A stretch of DNA of 23,144 nt from CAYOEZ01 sp964402955 (GCA_964402955.1 CAYOEZ010000054.1:1-23144), one strand, 5' to 3'; counted from the first letter of the stretch, positions 1 through 7,652 are shown. Notes: generated by a model not told the origin, from the letters alone. Translations and numbers: made by a program.

Positions 1-526
1 GGAGGGCGTTGCCGATGTGCTGGCGCTGCCCGCTGCTTAACGCGTAGGGGTAGCGGTTCATGTGCTGGGCACGCAGGCCGACCTTTTCCAGCAGCTCGCG
101 CACCTGCGTCTTCAACGCATCACCCTTGGCGACGCCATGAATGATCAGCGGCTCGCCAACGATCTCCATCACCGTCATGCGCGGATTGAGCGACGAGAAA
201 GGATCCTGGAAGATAATCTGCATCTCACGGCGATAGGGCTTCAGGTGGCGGCGGGGAATCTTGGTGAGATCGACCATCTCGCCCTCGTGGCGGAAGAGCA
301 CCTGGCCCGCTGTCGGCTCGATGGCGCGCAGGATGAGGCGGCCGGTGGTCGTCTTGCCGCAACCGGACTCGCCGACAAGGCCCAGCGTCTCTCCCTCGTG
401 GATTTGGAAGCTGACGCCGTCCACAGCGCGCACGTGCCCGACCACGTTCTTGAAGAAGCCGGCCGTGACCGGGAAATACTTCTTGAGATTGTTGACCTCA
501 AGGAGGACAGGCGAATCTAGAATCAT
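1..526 (-). CDS. oppF: Oligopeptide ABC transporter ATP-binding protein, OppF/DppF-like (partial, 3' end outside window)
   Basis: The first 175 residues of an ABC ATPase that would energise import through OppB/OppC together with OppD. It starts MILDSPVLLEVNNLKKYF. Walker A (GESGCGKT) is at residues 52-59, the Q-loop Gln at 107 (IIFQDPFSSLNP), and the signature region at 163-167, where the window cuts the gene; Walker B and the H-loop lie outside. The Q-loop context and the 'KKYFPV...VRAVDGVSF' opening are typical of OppF. The start is an ATG at 524-526, 9 bp after the sulfatase stop, so it is the last visible operon gene. Oddity: the signature reads LSSGQRQHIGNA instead of the usual LSGGQRQRIGIA. 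Family call is firm; substrate unknown. Confidence 0.93.
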   Translation of the reverse strand, partial: MILDSPVLLEVNNLKKYFPVTAGFFKNVVGHVRAVDGVSFQIHEGETLGLVGESGCGKTTTGRLILRAIEPTAGQVLFRHEGEMVDLTKIPRRHLKPYRREMQIIFQDPFSSLNPRMTVMEIVGEPLIIHGVAKGDALKTQVRELLEKVGLRAQHMNRYPYALSSGQRQHIGNAL

Positions 527-535
527 TGTTGTCTC

Positions 536-1969
536 TCAGCGACAGTCTTTGTTCCACTCGCGCGTGTGGTACTGGCTGCGCACGTGCCACTCGCGTAGAA
601 CGTCGAGTAACTCACGCTTGGCGGCACTGTAGGCAGGATTGTCCCACAGGTTGTGTGTTTCGCCCGGGTCGCTGTTCAAGTCGAACAACTGGCCCCAGGG
701 CTGATCAAGAAAGTGCACGAGCTTCCAGTTGGGGCTGCGCACCATTGTCATGCAGTCTGTGCCCTGCAAAATGCCGTCGCGCCCATGCTCGGCAAAGACA
801 TAGTCGCACCCTTGCCAATCCTGGCCCAAGAGAACGGGCAGGAGCGAGCGGAACTCGAATGATGCGGGAACCGGCAATCCGGCCAACTCGAGAATCGTCG
901 GTCCGAGGTCCGCCTGGCTGCTCAGACCGTCGAGCGATCGTCCACCGGTGAAGCGCGCAGGCGCCCACACGATCATGGGCGTGCGAGTGATGATATCGTA
1001 CATCGTCCACTTTTGGCTGTGGCCGTGATCGCCCAGTGCGTCGCCGTGGTCGCTGCTGAAGATGACGACGGCGTTCTCGAGATAGCCTCTCCTGTCGAGC
1101 GCGTGCAAGACCTGGCCGATCTTCTCGTCGATCATGGTGACATTGGCCAGGTAATAGGCCCGCTGGCGGTGGCGCTGCTCGGGCGTCGGGTTGAGCAGAT
1201 GGACGACCGAGTCGTGATCGACCTCGCAGTTGTGCTGGCGCATCTGCTGCAGCGGCTGAGGCTGCCCGGCCAACTCTGCCTCGGTCACGTTGGCCAGCGG
1301 CAGATCGCGCTTCATATATGGCCCGGTGTAGCGCGCGATAGGATCGTAAGGCGGGTGGGGGCCAGGGAAGCCGATCTCCATGAAGAGAGGCTGGCCGGTT
1401 TTCGGTTTCGTGCTGAGCCACCACGTTGCCATGTCGCCGACGAACATGTCGGACTGGGTGTCCTCCGGCAACTCCCACTCGAAGGCGCCGAGGCGGTCGC
1501 GGTAGTCTGCTCGCTGGCGATAGAACTCGCGCTGCTGCTTAACCAGCCCACGCGCCCGCAGCCCTTTGTCCCATTCGTCGAAGTACCAGCGGCCATTGAG
1601 ATAGCGATCTTTGTTTTCGACAACGTAGCGCTCGTGAAAGCCCAGCGCTGTATCGAGCGGCACGGTGTGCATCTTGCCGATGTTGACGCAGTAGTAGCCG
1701 CTGGCCGCCAGCGACTCGACCCAGGAATGCCGCCACTGGTCGCCGTTCTGCAGGACGCCCGTCGTGTGTGGATAGTAGCCGCTGAACAGACTGGCTCGTG
1801 ATGGCACGCACGACGGCGCGCTGATGAAGCAGTTGCTGAAGGAGACGCCCTCGTGGACGAGCCTATCCAGATTGGGCGTGTCCATGTATGGGAAGCCAAG
1901 CGCACGGATTGTATCGTAACGCTGCTGGTCTGTGATGATCAGGATGATGTTGGGGCGTTGGTCGGCCAT
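536..1969 (-). CDS. Sulfatase family protein (type I, formylglycine-dependent; arylsulfatase/choline-sulfatase-like)
   Basis: 477 aa alkaline-phosphatase-superfamily sulfatase that would hydrolyse a sulfate ester. The N-terminal metal site is IITDQQ (D14), the formylglycine motif is CVPSRASLFSG with Cys54 as the residue to be oxidised, GKMH (98-101) and PGPHPP (H205) supply further active-site residues, and SSDHGD (305-310) with K320 completes the site. The family C-terminal pattern (KLVHF...QLFDLNSDPGE) is present. There is no signal peptide, so it is predicted to be cytoplasmic, unlike many periplasmic or secreted sulfatases. It lies in the opp operon between oppD (13-bp gap) and oppF (9-bp gap), which suggests it acts on an imported sulfated compound. 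A maturation enzyme (FGE or anSME) is required and is not in the window. The exact substrate cannot be read from sequence. Confidence 0.93.
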   Translation of the reverse strand: MADQRPNIILIITDQQRYDTIRALGFPYMDTPNLDRLVHEGVSFSNCFISAPSCVPSRASLFSGYYPHTTGVLQNGDQWRHSWVESLAASGYYCVNIGKMHTVPLDTALGFHERYVVENKDRYLNGRWYFDEWDKGLRARGLVKQQREFYRQRADYRDRLGAFEWELPEDTQSDMFVGDMATWWLSTKPKTGQPLFMEIGFPGPHPPYDPIARYTGPYMKRDLPLANVTEAELAGQPQPLQQMRQHNCEVDHDSVVHLLNPTPEQRHRQRAYYLANVTMIDEKIGQVLHALDRRGYLENAVVIFSSDHGDALGDHGHSQKWTMYDIITRTPMIVWAPARFTGGRSLDGLSSQADLGPTILELAGLPVPASFEFRSLLPVLLGQDWQGCDYVFAEHGRDGILQGTDCMTMVRSPNWKLVHFLDQPWGQLFDLNSDPGETHNLWDNPAYSAAKRELLDVLREWHVRSQYHTREWNKDCR

Positions 1970-1982
1970 TGTTCGTTGACCT

Positions 1983-2981
1983 CTACTGGTACAGCGTACA
2001 CCTGACCCAATGCCCGGGTTCGGCCTCGGTCAGCGGCACGCCTTCCGGAGCGCGGCACTCCGCCTTCTTTTTGGCCGAGCAGCGCGGGTAGAAGGTGCAA
2101 CCCTGCGGGAGCGAGAACGGGTCGGGCACGCTGCCTGGAATGGGCACGAGCCGCCGCTTGGTATCGCGTCCGAGACGCGGGATCGATTGCATCAGGCCAA
2201 CGGTGTAGGGGTGGAGAGAGTTGTGGAAGATCGTGCGTACGTCGCCGCCCTCCACGATCTTGCCCATGTACATGACGGCCACGCGGTCGGCCATCTCGGC
2301 GACGACACCCAGGTTGTGCGTGATGACCATGATCGAGGTCTGGAAATCGCGCTGCAAGGTCTTCATCAGGTCGATGATCTGGGCTTGAATCGTCACGTCC
2401 AGGGCTGTCGTCGGCTCGTCGGCAATCAGCAGGCTGGGGTTGCAGGAGAGGGCCATAGCGATCATGGCGCGCTGGCGCATGCCGCCCGACAACTGGTGTG
2501 GATACTCGTTGACGCGCTGCTCCTGCGCGGCAATGCCGACCTTGCGCAGCATCTCCACCGCCCTCTGCATCGCCTCTTTCTGTTGCACGTTCTGGTGCAG
2601 GCGCACGGCCTCGCTGATCTGATCGCCCACTGTATGCACCGGGGAGAGGGACGTCATGGGCTCCTGAAAGATCATGGCGATTTCGTTGCCGCGGATGTTG
2701 TGAATGGGGTCTCCGCGCGGGTCGAGGGTGGCCATGTCAACGACCTCATCGTCACGCCTGCGGAAGAGGATCTTGCCGCTTTCGATTTTTGAGTAGCGTG
2801 GCAACAGGCGCAAGACGGAGAAGGCCGTGACTGTCTTGCCGCAGCCTGATTCGCCAACAACGCCCAGCGTTTCGCGGGGGGCGATGCTCATCGACACGCC
2901 GTCGACGGCTCTGACGACACCGTCGAGCGTGTAGAAGTAGGTCCTGAGGTCCTGGATCTCGAGCAGATTGTTCATCGGCAT
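1983..2981 (-). CDS. oppD: Oligopeptide ABC transporter ATP-binding protein, OppD/DppD-like
   Basis: 332 aa, starting MPMNNLLEIQDLRTYFY. Walker A GESGCGKT is at 43-50, Q-loop Q106, signature LSGGMRQRAMIAMAL from 164, Walker B LLIADEP at 184-190, and H-loop His222. The C-terminal oligopeptide-transporter extension (oligo_HPY) carries Cys295, Cys301, Cys309 and Cys328 in the pattern known from DppD-type ATPases, where it can hold an Fe-S cluster. The frame is open upstream to 3137, but that part overlaps oppC and is not family-like. I chose the ATG at 2981, which overlaps the oppC stop by one base (TAATG); the ATG at 2975 is an alternative. It pairs with OppF to form the heterodimeric ATPase. 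Confidence 0.95.
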   Translation of the reverse strand: MPMNNLLEIQDLRTYFYTLDGVVRAVDGVSMSIAPRETLGVVGESGCGKTVTAFSVLRLLPRYSKIESGKILFRRRDDEVVDMATLDPRGDPIHNIRGNEIAMIFQEPMTSLSPVHTVGDQISEAVRLHQNVQQKEAMQRAVEMLRKVGIAAQEQRVNEYPHQLSGGMRQRAMIAMALSCNPSLLIADEPTTALDVTIQAQIIDLMKTLQRDFQTSIMVITHNLGVVAEMADRVAVMYMGKIVEGGDVRTIFHNSLHPYTVGLMQSIPRLGRDTKRRLVPIPGSVPDPFSLPQGCTFYPRCSAKKKAECRAPEGVPLTEAEPGHWVRCTLYQ

Positions 2982-4147
2982 TATTGTTGTGAGTAGGGAT
3001 CGGCGGCGTCGCGCAGACCGTCGCCGAAGAAGTTGAATGCCAGCACGGCAAAGGCGATAAATGCGGCTGGCGCCAGGAGCCACGGGTATTGGCGTATGCT
3101 TTCCAGGTTCTGCGCTTCCTGAAGTAGCACGCCCCAACTGATCAGCGGTGGGCGCAGACCGAGGTTCAAGAAGGACAGCGCAGACTCAGCCAGAATCATG
3201 TTGGGCATGGCCAGAGTGGAGATGACGATGATGTGTCCAAGCACAGCGGGAATCAGGTGGCGGAAGATGACACGGCGATCGTCGGCGCCGGCCAATTGCG
3301 CTGCGAGCACGAAGTCCTCTTCGCGTAGAGCGAGGACCCGGCCGCGCAACTGGCGCGCCAACCACGTCCAGCCAATAAAGGAGAGGATGACCGTAATCGA
3401 GAAGTACACTCGTTCCGGCGGCCAATGTTGGGGCAGAGCGGCGCTCAAGGCCATCCACAAGGGAATGGTGGGGAAGGAGCGAATAACCTCGATCAGGCGC
3501 TGCATGATGTTATCGACCCAGCCGGCGTAGTAACCGGAGGACACGCCCAGCACGGAGCCAATGATCAGGCTGAGGAAGACACCCACCAGGCCAATCGTCA
3601 GCGACATCTGGCTGCCGATCAGGATACGCGACAACATGTCACGGCCCTGGCGGTCGCTGCCCAGGAGGTAGACGCCAATATTCTTGTCGGCTGCTCCGAA
3701 CAAGTGCAGGTTAGTTTCGATGAGGCCGAAGAGCTTGTACGACGAATCGCGCACAAAGAACTGCACGGGCACCTTGTGCTTTGTGTCCTGGACGTAGATT
3801 GCCCTGAGTGTCTCTTTGTCGAACGTCGTTTGCAGGGCGTAGATGTACAGGCCAGTCTGCCTGTCCAAGTGCAACTTCTGTGGCGGGGCATAGAGATAGT
3901 CGATGAATCTTTGGTCTCCGCCATACGGCGCCAGGAAGTTGGCAAAGACCATGGCCGTGTAGAAGAGAAGCACAAATACCCCGCCCACAATGGCTGTGCG
4001 AGAGTGCTTGAACTTGCGCCACATGAGTTGCCACTGCGAAAGGGCAAAGCGCTTTTCATCCTCGCGCACCGATTCTGCGCTCGGAGTCTCGATCAACTGC
4101 TCCTCGATGTGCTCGTCAGACGCCGTGTGTTGGTCAGATACTGTCAT
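2981..4147 (-). CDS. oppC: Oligopeptide ABC transporter permease, OppC/DppC-like
   Basis: 388 aa inner-membrane permease. A charged cytoplasmic N-terminus is followed by TM1 (about 52-73), an approximately 110-residue extracytoplasmic stretch (about 75-160), then the LLGSDRQGRDMLSR motif (161-174) that opens the binding-protein-dependent transport domain with five further TM segments. The EAA-like loop that docks the ATPases is around 285-303 (AQLAGADDRRVIFRHLIP). The C-terminus FFGDGLRDAADP is characteristic of this family. The extracytoplasmic insert is longer than in E. coli OppC, as is common in permeases serving large family-5 binding proteins. Its ATG overlaps the oppB stop by 4 bases (ATGA), so translation is coupled. 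Confidence 0.95.
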   Translation of the reverse strand: MTVSDQHTASDEHIEEQLIETPSAESVREDEKRFALSQWQLMWRKFKHSRTAIVGGVFVLLFYTAMVFANFLAPYGGDQRFIDYLYAPPQKLHLDRQTGLYIYALQTTFDKETLRAIYVQDTKHKVPVQFFVRDSSYKLFGLIETNLHLFGAADKNIGVYLLGSDRQGRDMLSRILIGSQMSLTIGLVGVFLSLIIGSVLGVSSGYYAGWVDNIMQRLIEVIRSFPTIPLWMALSAALPQHWPPERVYFSITVILSFIGWTWLARQLRGRVLALREEDFVLAAQLAGADDRRVIFRHLIPAVLGHIIVISTLAMPNMILAESALSFLNLGLRPPLISWGVLLQEAQNLESIRQYPWLLAPAAFIAFAVLAFNFFGDGLRDAADPYSQQ

Positions 4148-5127
4148 CCTAACCGAATCCTCGGGTCAACCCAGGCCAGGGCGACGTCGGCCAGCAGGTT
4201 ACCCACCATGAGCATTAGACTGAGGAAGATCAGGAATGTGCCAGCAAGGTACATGTCCTGGCTCAGCAGGGCGCGGTAAAAGAGCGGACCGGTCGTTGGT
4301 AGAGACAGAACGATGCCAAGCACGGTGGCGCCGGAGATGAGCTGTGGCAACTGCATGCCCATGACGCTGATCAATGGGTTGATAGCCACGCGCACGGCGT
4401 ACTTATTAATGACGACGTTCTCTTTCAAGCCCTTAGCGCGTGCGGTGGTGATGTACTGCGCTCCGAGGATCTCGAGCAGACTGCCGCGCATGATGCGGAT
4501 CAACTGGGCCATGCCGCCAGCCCCCAAAATGAGGGCCGGCCAGAAGAGGTGCATGGCCAGATCGAAGACCTTCTTGAGCGACCAGGGTGCGCTCTCCATG
4601 TTCTGCGAGTAGAGGCCTGTGACGGAGGCATTGAAGGCGAAAATGCCGATGGCCATGTAGACAAGCCCCAGCAGAAAGTCCGGCACAGACACGCCCATAA
4701 AACCGAGCAGCGTGAAAATGTTGTCCCCCGCTGAATACTGGTGTGTCGCGGAGTAGATGCCGATCGGCAGGGCGACCAGCCACATGAAGCCGAGCGAGAG
4801 GAGAGAGAGAAGCAAGGTCAAAGCCAAGCGGCCCACGATCAGGTCGGCAACTGGGCGTTTCCAGTCGACGGAGTAGCCGAAGTCGCCGCGCGGGAAACCG
4901 GCCACCCATGTCAGATAACGCATGTAGAGGGGTTGATCCAGACCGTACTGGTGGCGCAGGTTTTGCACCGTGGCCTCATCCATGCTCGATCCGCTCGTGC
5001 CGACGGTTGCCGCGAGCGACGACATGAAGTCGCCGGGTGGCAGCTCGATGATGAGAAAAGTCAGAATAGAGACCAATAACAGGGTCGGGATCATGCCAAG
5101 TACACGGCGCACAATGAATGCAAGCAT
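4144..5127 (-). CDS. oppB: Oligopeptide ABC transporter permease, OppB/DppB-like
   Basis: 327 aa inner-membrane permease starting MLAFIVRRVLGMIPTLLLVS, the standard OppB opening (cytoplasmic RR then TM1). Typical family landmarks are the LRHQYGLDQPLYMRY and GDFGYS segments (about 57-85), an EAA-type loop (ARAKGLKENVVINKYAVR), and the C-terminal DPRIRLG. The frame extends 9 codons further upstream to an ATG at 5154, but the family-like start is at 5127; neither has a strong Shine-Dalgarno. It forms the translocation pore with OppC and overlaps it by 4 bases. The leader between oppA and oppB carries a stem-loop and repeats that may set its expression relative to oppA. Confidence 0.95.
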   Translation of the reverse strand: MLAFIVRRVLGMIPTLLLVSILTFLIIELPPGDFMSSLAATVGTSGSSMDEATVQNLRHQYGLDQPLYMRYLTWVAGFPRGDFGYSVDWKRPVADLIVGRLALTLLLSLLSLGFMWLVALPIGIYSATHQYSAGDNIFTLLGFMGVSVPDFLLGLVYMAIGIFAFNASVTGLYSQNMESAPWSLKKVFDLAMHLFWPALILGAGGMAQLIRIMRGSLLEILGAQYITTARAKGLKENVVINKYAVRVAINPLISVMGMQLPQLISGATVLGIVLSLPTTGPLFYRALLSQDMYLAGTFLIFLSLMLMVGNLLADVALAWVDPRIRLG

Positions 5128-5156
5128 ATGTGTTGAGAGGACACAGGACAGCATAG

Positions 5157-5219
5157 GCGAGAATCACGGAACTGAGGGGGCCAGCAACAGGCACTGACCC
5201 CCTCAGCCTCAATTCTCGC
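5157..5219 (-). promoter_or_regulatory. Two-part stem-loop in the oppA-oppB intergenic leader
   Basis: Two nested inverted-repeat pairs: outer arms GCGAGAAT (5157-5164) and ATTCTCGC (5212-5219), inner arms CTGAGGGGG (5172-5180) and CCCCCTCAG (5198-5206), with a 17-base apical loop. There is no T-tract in either direction, so it is not a classic intrinsic terminator. It lies about 30 bp before the oppB start. In opp/mal-type operons such hairpins can limit read-through or protect the upstream binding-protein mRNA; that role here is inference. Confidence 0.6.
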
Positions 5220-5234
5220 TGGAGTATGTAGGTC

Positions 5235-5334
5235 NNNNNNNNNNNNNNNNNNNNNNNNNNNNNNNNNNNNNNNNNNNNNNNNNNNNNNNNNNNNNNNNNN
5301 NNNNNNNNNNNNNNNNNNNNNNNNNNNNNNNNNN
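5235..5334. other. Assembly gap (100 N)
   Basis: Exactly 100 undetermined bases, the usual placeholder size for a scaffold join of unknown length. The left flank ends GTAGGTC (5228-5234), the first 7 bases of the 62-bp repeat, and the right flank begins with base 8 of the same repeat (AGGCATCC). The break is therefore inside a copy of the repeat, and the true length and copy number are unknown. Frames drawn across it are meaningless. Confidence 0.97.
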
Positions 5335-5389
5335 AGGCATCCTTGCCTGACGGAAAACGGGTCCCGTCGGGCAGGGATGCCCAACCTAC
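5335..5389. repeat. 62-bp palindromic repeat, copy 1 (first 7 bases hidden by the gap)
   Basis: The 55 visible bases are identical to the matching part of the copy at 5416-5477. The unit is an imperfect hairpin with 26-bp arms and a 10-base loop. A 26-bp spacer (5390-5415) separates the copies and itself contains a 6-bp inverted repeat (GCAACG 5391-5396, CGTTGC 5405-5410). This looks like a REP/MITE-like dispersed element rather than coding sequence. Confidence 0.85.
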
Positions 5390-5415
5390 GGCAACGACGT
5401 TATCCGTTGCAGAGT

Positions 5416-5477
5416 GTAGGTCAGGCATCCTTGCCTGACGGAAAACGGGTCCCGTCGGGCAGGGATGCCCAACCTAC
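5416..5477. repeat. 62-bp palindromic repeat, copy 2 (complete)
   Basis: The left arm begins GTAGGTCAGGCATCCTTGCC and the right arm ends GGGATGCCCAACCTAC. The 26-base arms match at 22 positions around a 10-base loop (AAAACGGGTC). It ends 8 bp from the oppA stop codon, so every oppA transcript would carry it as a strong 3' hairpin. It could stabilise oppA mRNA or slow read-through into oppB, as REP elements do between malE and malF in E. coli. That function is inference; the structure is read directly. Confidence 0.88.
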
Positions 5478-5485
5478 CAACGATG

Positions 5486-7504
5486 CTACTTCTTCCAGAA
5501 GAAGTGGCAGGGATCCAGGGTACCCGGGGACATGATGATCCAGTCGGTCGTGAACTTCTCGGGAACGTTGCGGAAGTTGTTTGGCACGATAACCGGCGAG
5601 GGCGACATGCCAACCGTGGAGATGATCCAGGCCTCTTCGCAGGTCATCTTGATCAACTCCTTGCCGATCGCGATCTGCTTGGCTGCGTCGGTTGTTGACT
5701 TGAACTGGTCAAAGAGCTGCTGCGCCTCGGCCAGTTTGCCCTCGGGTTTCTGGCCCTTGGCGCCGGCCGTCTTGTAGTACATGCCGAAGTCTGGCGCCAT
5801 CCAGGAGCGCTCGTCGAAGGGGAAGACATAGATGGGGTCAACAAACGGTTCCAGACCGCGGTCGGTGCCCCAAGTAGCGATCTGCACCTCGTTGCCCGTG
5901 GCGCGCGGCCAGTAGGCGTCGCGGTTCATGCTCTTGACGGCTGCCTTGACGCCGACAGCATTCCAGTTCTCGGCCACCAGTTGCACGGCGTCCAGGCCGG
6001 TGCCGGTGTTTGTGGTCTCGATAGTGATCTCAAGCGGCTTGCCATCGGGGCGCAGGCGCACTTTGCCATCGGGGCCCATCTTGAGGCCGGCCTTGTCGAG
6101 GTAGTCGCCTGCCTGCTTCATGTCATAGTCGGAGTAGAGCTTCTCGACCTCAGGCACGTAGAAGGCTGAATCGGGAACGACGATCGCGGTGCGGATCACG
6201 GCCTGATCCAGGTAGGCGATCTTGTTGATCTGCGCCCGGTTGATGGCATACGAGAGACCGATGCGGAAGTTCTTGTCCTGGAAGATCTTCCTGAGCACCA
6301 GGTCGGCCGAGTAGCTCTGGTTGGGCAAGAGGGCCAGGTTGGTGCCCGACCCCGCGTCCCAGCGGAAGACGCGATACTTGCAGGCTGCTTCCTTCTCCTT
6401 GAACAGGGGGAACATGGTCAGGGCGGGATGGCGCTCCTGCATGTCAAGCTCGCAGCCCAGCAATTTGGCAGCGACGGCAGCGCCGCTCTCGACCAGGGTA
6501 AAGTCGAGCGTGTCGATGTAGGGGAGCTGCTGGCCCTTCTCGTCCACTTTCCAGTAGTACGGGTTGCGGGTAGCAACCATCTTTTGGTCGCCGGCCTTGT
6601 ACTGCGAGACGGGCCAGGGCATCATGCTGGGACGATCCGGCGCTCCCGTCAGGTCGTCGGCCTTCTCGTTGAAGAGCTTGTAGTCTTTGATGTCGGTCTT
6701 GTACTTGGGATGGAACTGCTTGAGGTAGTGAGCCGGCGCAAAGGCGCCAAAGCGCTCGAAGTTGAGCGGCCACTGGTTGCCATGGAAGGCCAGCATACGC
6801 ACGATCAGGCCGTTGGGTCCGTCGAAGTTGTACTTCATGGTGATGTCGTCTACCTTGGTCAAGGTCATGGGCTTGTTGTTGGTAACCCACTCGGCATGAG
6901 GAGCGCTGGTGAGATCCTTGTTGAGCTCGATGTCTTCCCACCAGAATATGATGTCGTCAACGGTCCACGGCTTGCCATCGGACCACTTGAGCCCCTTGCG
7001 GAAATAGAGGGTCAGGGTCTTGCCATCCGGCGTCAACTCCCACTTGGAGGCCAACCCGGGGCCGACTGCGTCTTTCGGGTTGCGTGGCCAGCGCAGAATG
7101 GGGTCATAGTTCAGACGGCCATAGCAGTGGAAGTCCGACGGGCCCAGCCAGGCACGCCGCCATGTTCCACCGTACGTGCCAACCTCTTCGATCGCCTTGA
7201 CCACCAGGGGATCCGCACACATGCGCTGCTCGATGGGCGGCAGCTTGCCTGCTTTGACCAGATCGGCCAGCATGGGCGCTTCCGTGAACTTGGCTGCCGC
7301 CGGTGCGGCTGTGGCGGCAGGCGCTTTGGTTGCCGTTGCGGCTGGAGCTGGTGCAGTTGTTGGAGCGGCCGGGGGTTTTGTTGCGGTCGGCGGCACCGGT
7401 GTGGCAGTTGGCGTCCCGCCACATGCAGCCAGGGTAGCGGTTCCGGTTGCCATTGCTGCCAGAGCGAAGAATGATCGCCTGGTCAGTTTCCTCGTGCTAG
7501 ACAT
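5486..7504 (-). CDS. oppA: ABC transporter substrate-binding lipoprotein, family 5 (SBP_bac_5), OppA/DppA-like
   Basis: 672 aa exported binding protein. The N-terminus MSSTRKLTRRSFFALAAMAT has a twin-Arg-like RRSFF motif and a lipobox LAAC with Cys28 as the lipidated residue. A Thr/Ala/Pro-rich tether follows (about 31-70), then the family-5 fold (about 75-672), with typical segments such as LTPDGKTLTLYFRKGLKWSDGKPWTVDD split over about 160-190. Length exceeds E. coli OppA (about 540), as is usual for Chloroflexota and Thermotogae homologues, several of which bind oligosaccharides. The start is supported by AAGGAGG three to nine bases upstream and by the promoter at 7653-7681. It delivers substrate to OppB/OppC. 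Whether the ligand is a peptide or a (sulfated) glycan cannot be decided. Confidence 0.95.
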   Translation of the reverse strand: MSSTRKLTRRSFFALAAMATGTATLAACGGTPTATPVPPTATKPPAAPTTAPAPAATATKAPAATAAPAAAKFTEAPMLADLVKAGKLPPIEQRMCADPLVVKAIEEVGTYGGTWRRAWLGPSDFHCYGRLNYDPILRWPRNPKDAVGPGLASKWELTPDGKTLTLYFRKGLKWSDGKPWTVDDIIFWWEDIELNKDLTSAPHAEWVTNNKPMTLTKVDDITMKYNFDGPNGLIVRMLAFHGNQWPLNFERFGAFAPAHYLKQFHPKYKTDIKDYKLFNEKADDLTGAPDRPSMMPWPVSQYKAGDQKMVATRNPYYWKVDEKGQQLPYIDTLDFTLVESGAAVAAKLLGCELDMQERHPALTMFPLFKEKEAACKYRVFRWDAGSGTNLALLPNQSYSADLVLRKIFQDKNFRIGLSYAINRAQINKIAYLDQAVIRTAIVVPDSAFYVPEVEKLYSDYDMKQAGDYLDKAGLKMGPDGKVRLRPDGKPLEITIETTNTGTGLDAVQLVAENWNAVGVKAAVKSMNRDAYWPRATGNEVQIATWGTDRGLEPFVDPIYVFPFDERSWMAPDFGMYYKTAGAKGQKPEGKLAEAQQLFDQFKSTTDAAKQIAIGKELIKMTCEEAWIISTVGMSPSPVIVPNNFRNVPEKFTTDWIIMSPGTLDPCHFFWKK

Positions 7505-7652
7505 TAGAGAACCTCCTTTGGTTCAGACTAGTGGGTTCCGAGGCGCTGGACGTATTTTGCATAACCCGTAAAGCCTCTGCTTCTTCGCAGCCGCCAGGGA
7601 GGCGGGCATGGCAAGGGAGACGTGGACAGCGAAGTAGCTGGTTACAATGCAC

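Noticed and set aside
1013..1801. 262-aa plus-strand frame opposite the sulfatase
   Set aside because: A mirror frame of a GC-rich gene; no domain or ribosome binding site.
2982..3137. Longer N-terminus for OppD (52 extra residues)
   Set aside because: It overlaps the conserved oppC 3' end, is Arg-rich and not family-like. The TAATG junction at 2981 gives a normal start.
4976..5428. Open frames crossing the N run on the minus strand
   Set aside because: They contain undetermined residues and translate the palindromic repeat; there is no coding support.
5328..5477. Possible CRISPR array
   Set aside because: Only two visible units, each a 62-bp self-complementary hairpin, with one 26-bp spacer and a gap in the first. 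It fits a palindromic dispersed repeat, not direct CRISPR repeats.
6428..7474. 348-aa plus-strand frame opposite oppA
   Set aside because: A shadow of the well-supported oppA gene; its Gly/Cys/Arg-rich end is the antisense of the T/A/P linker.
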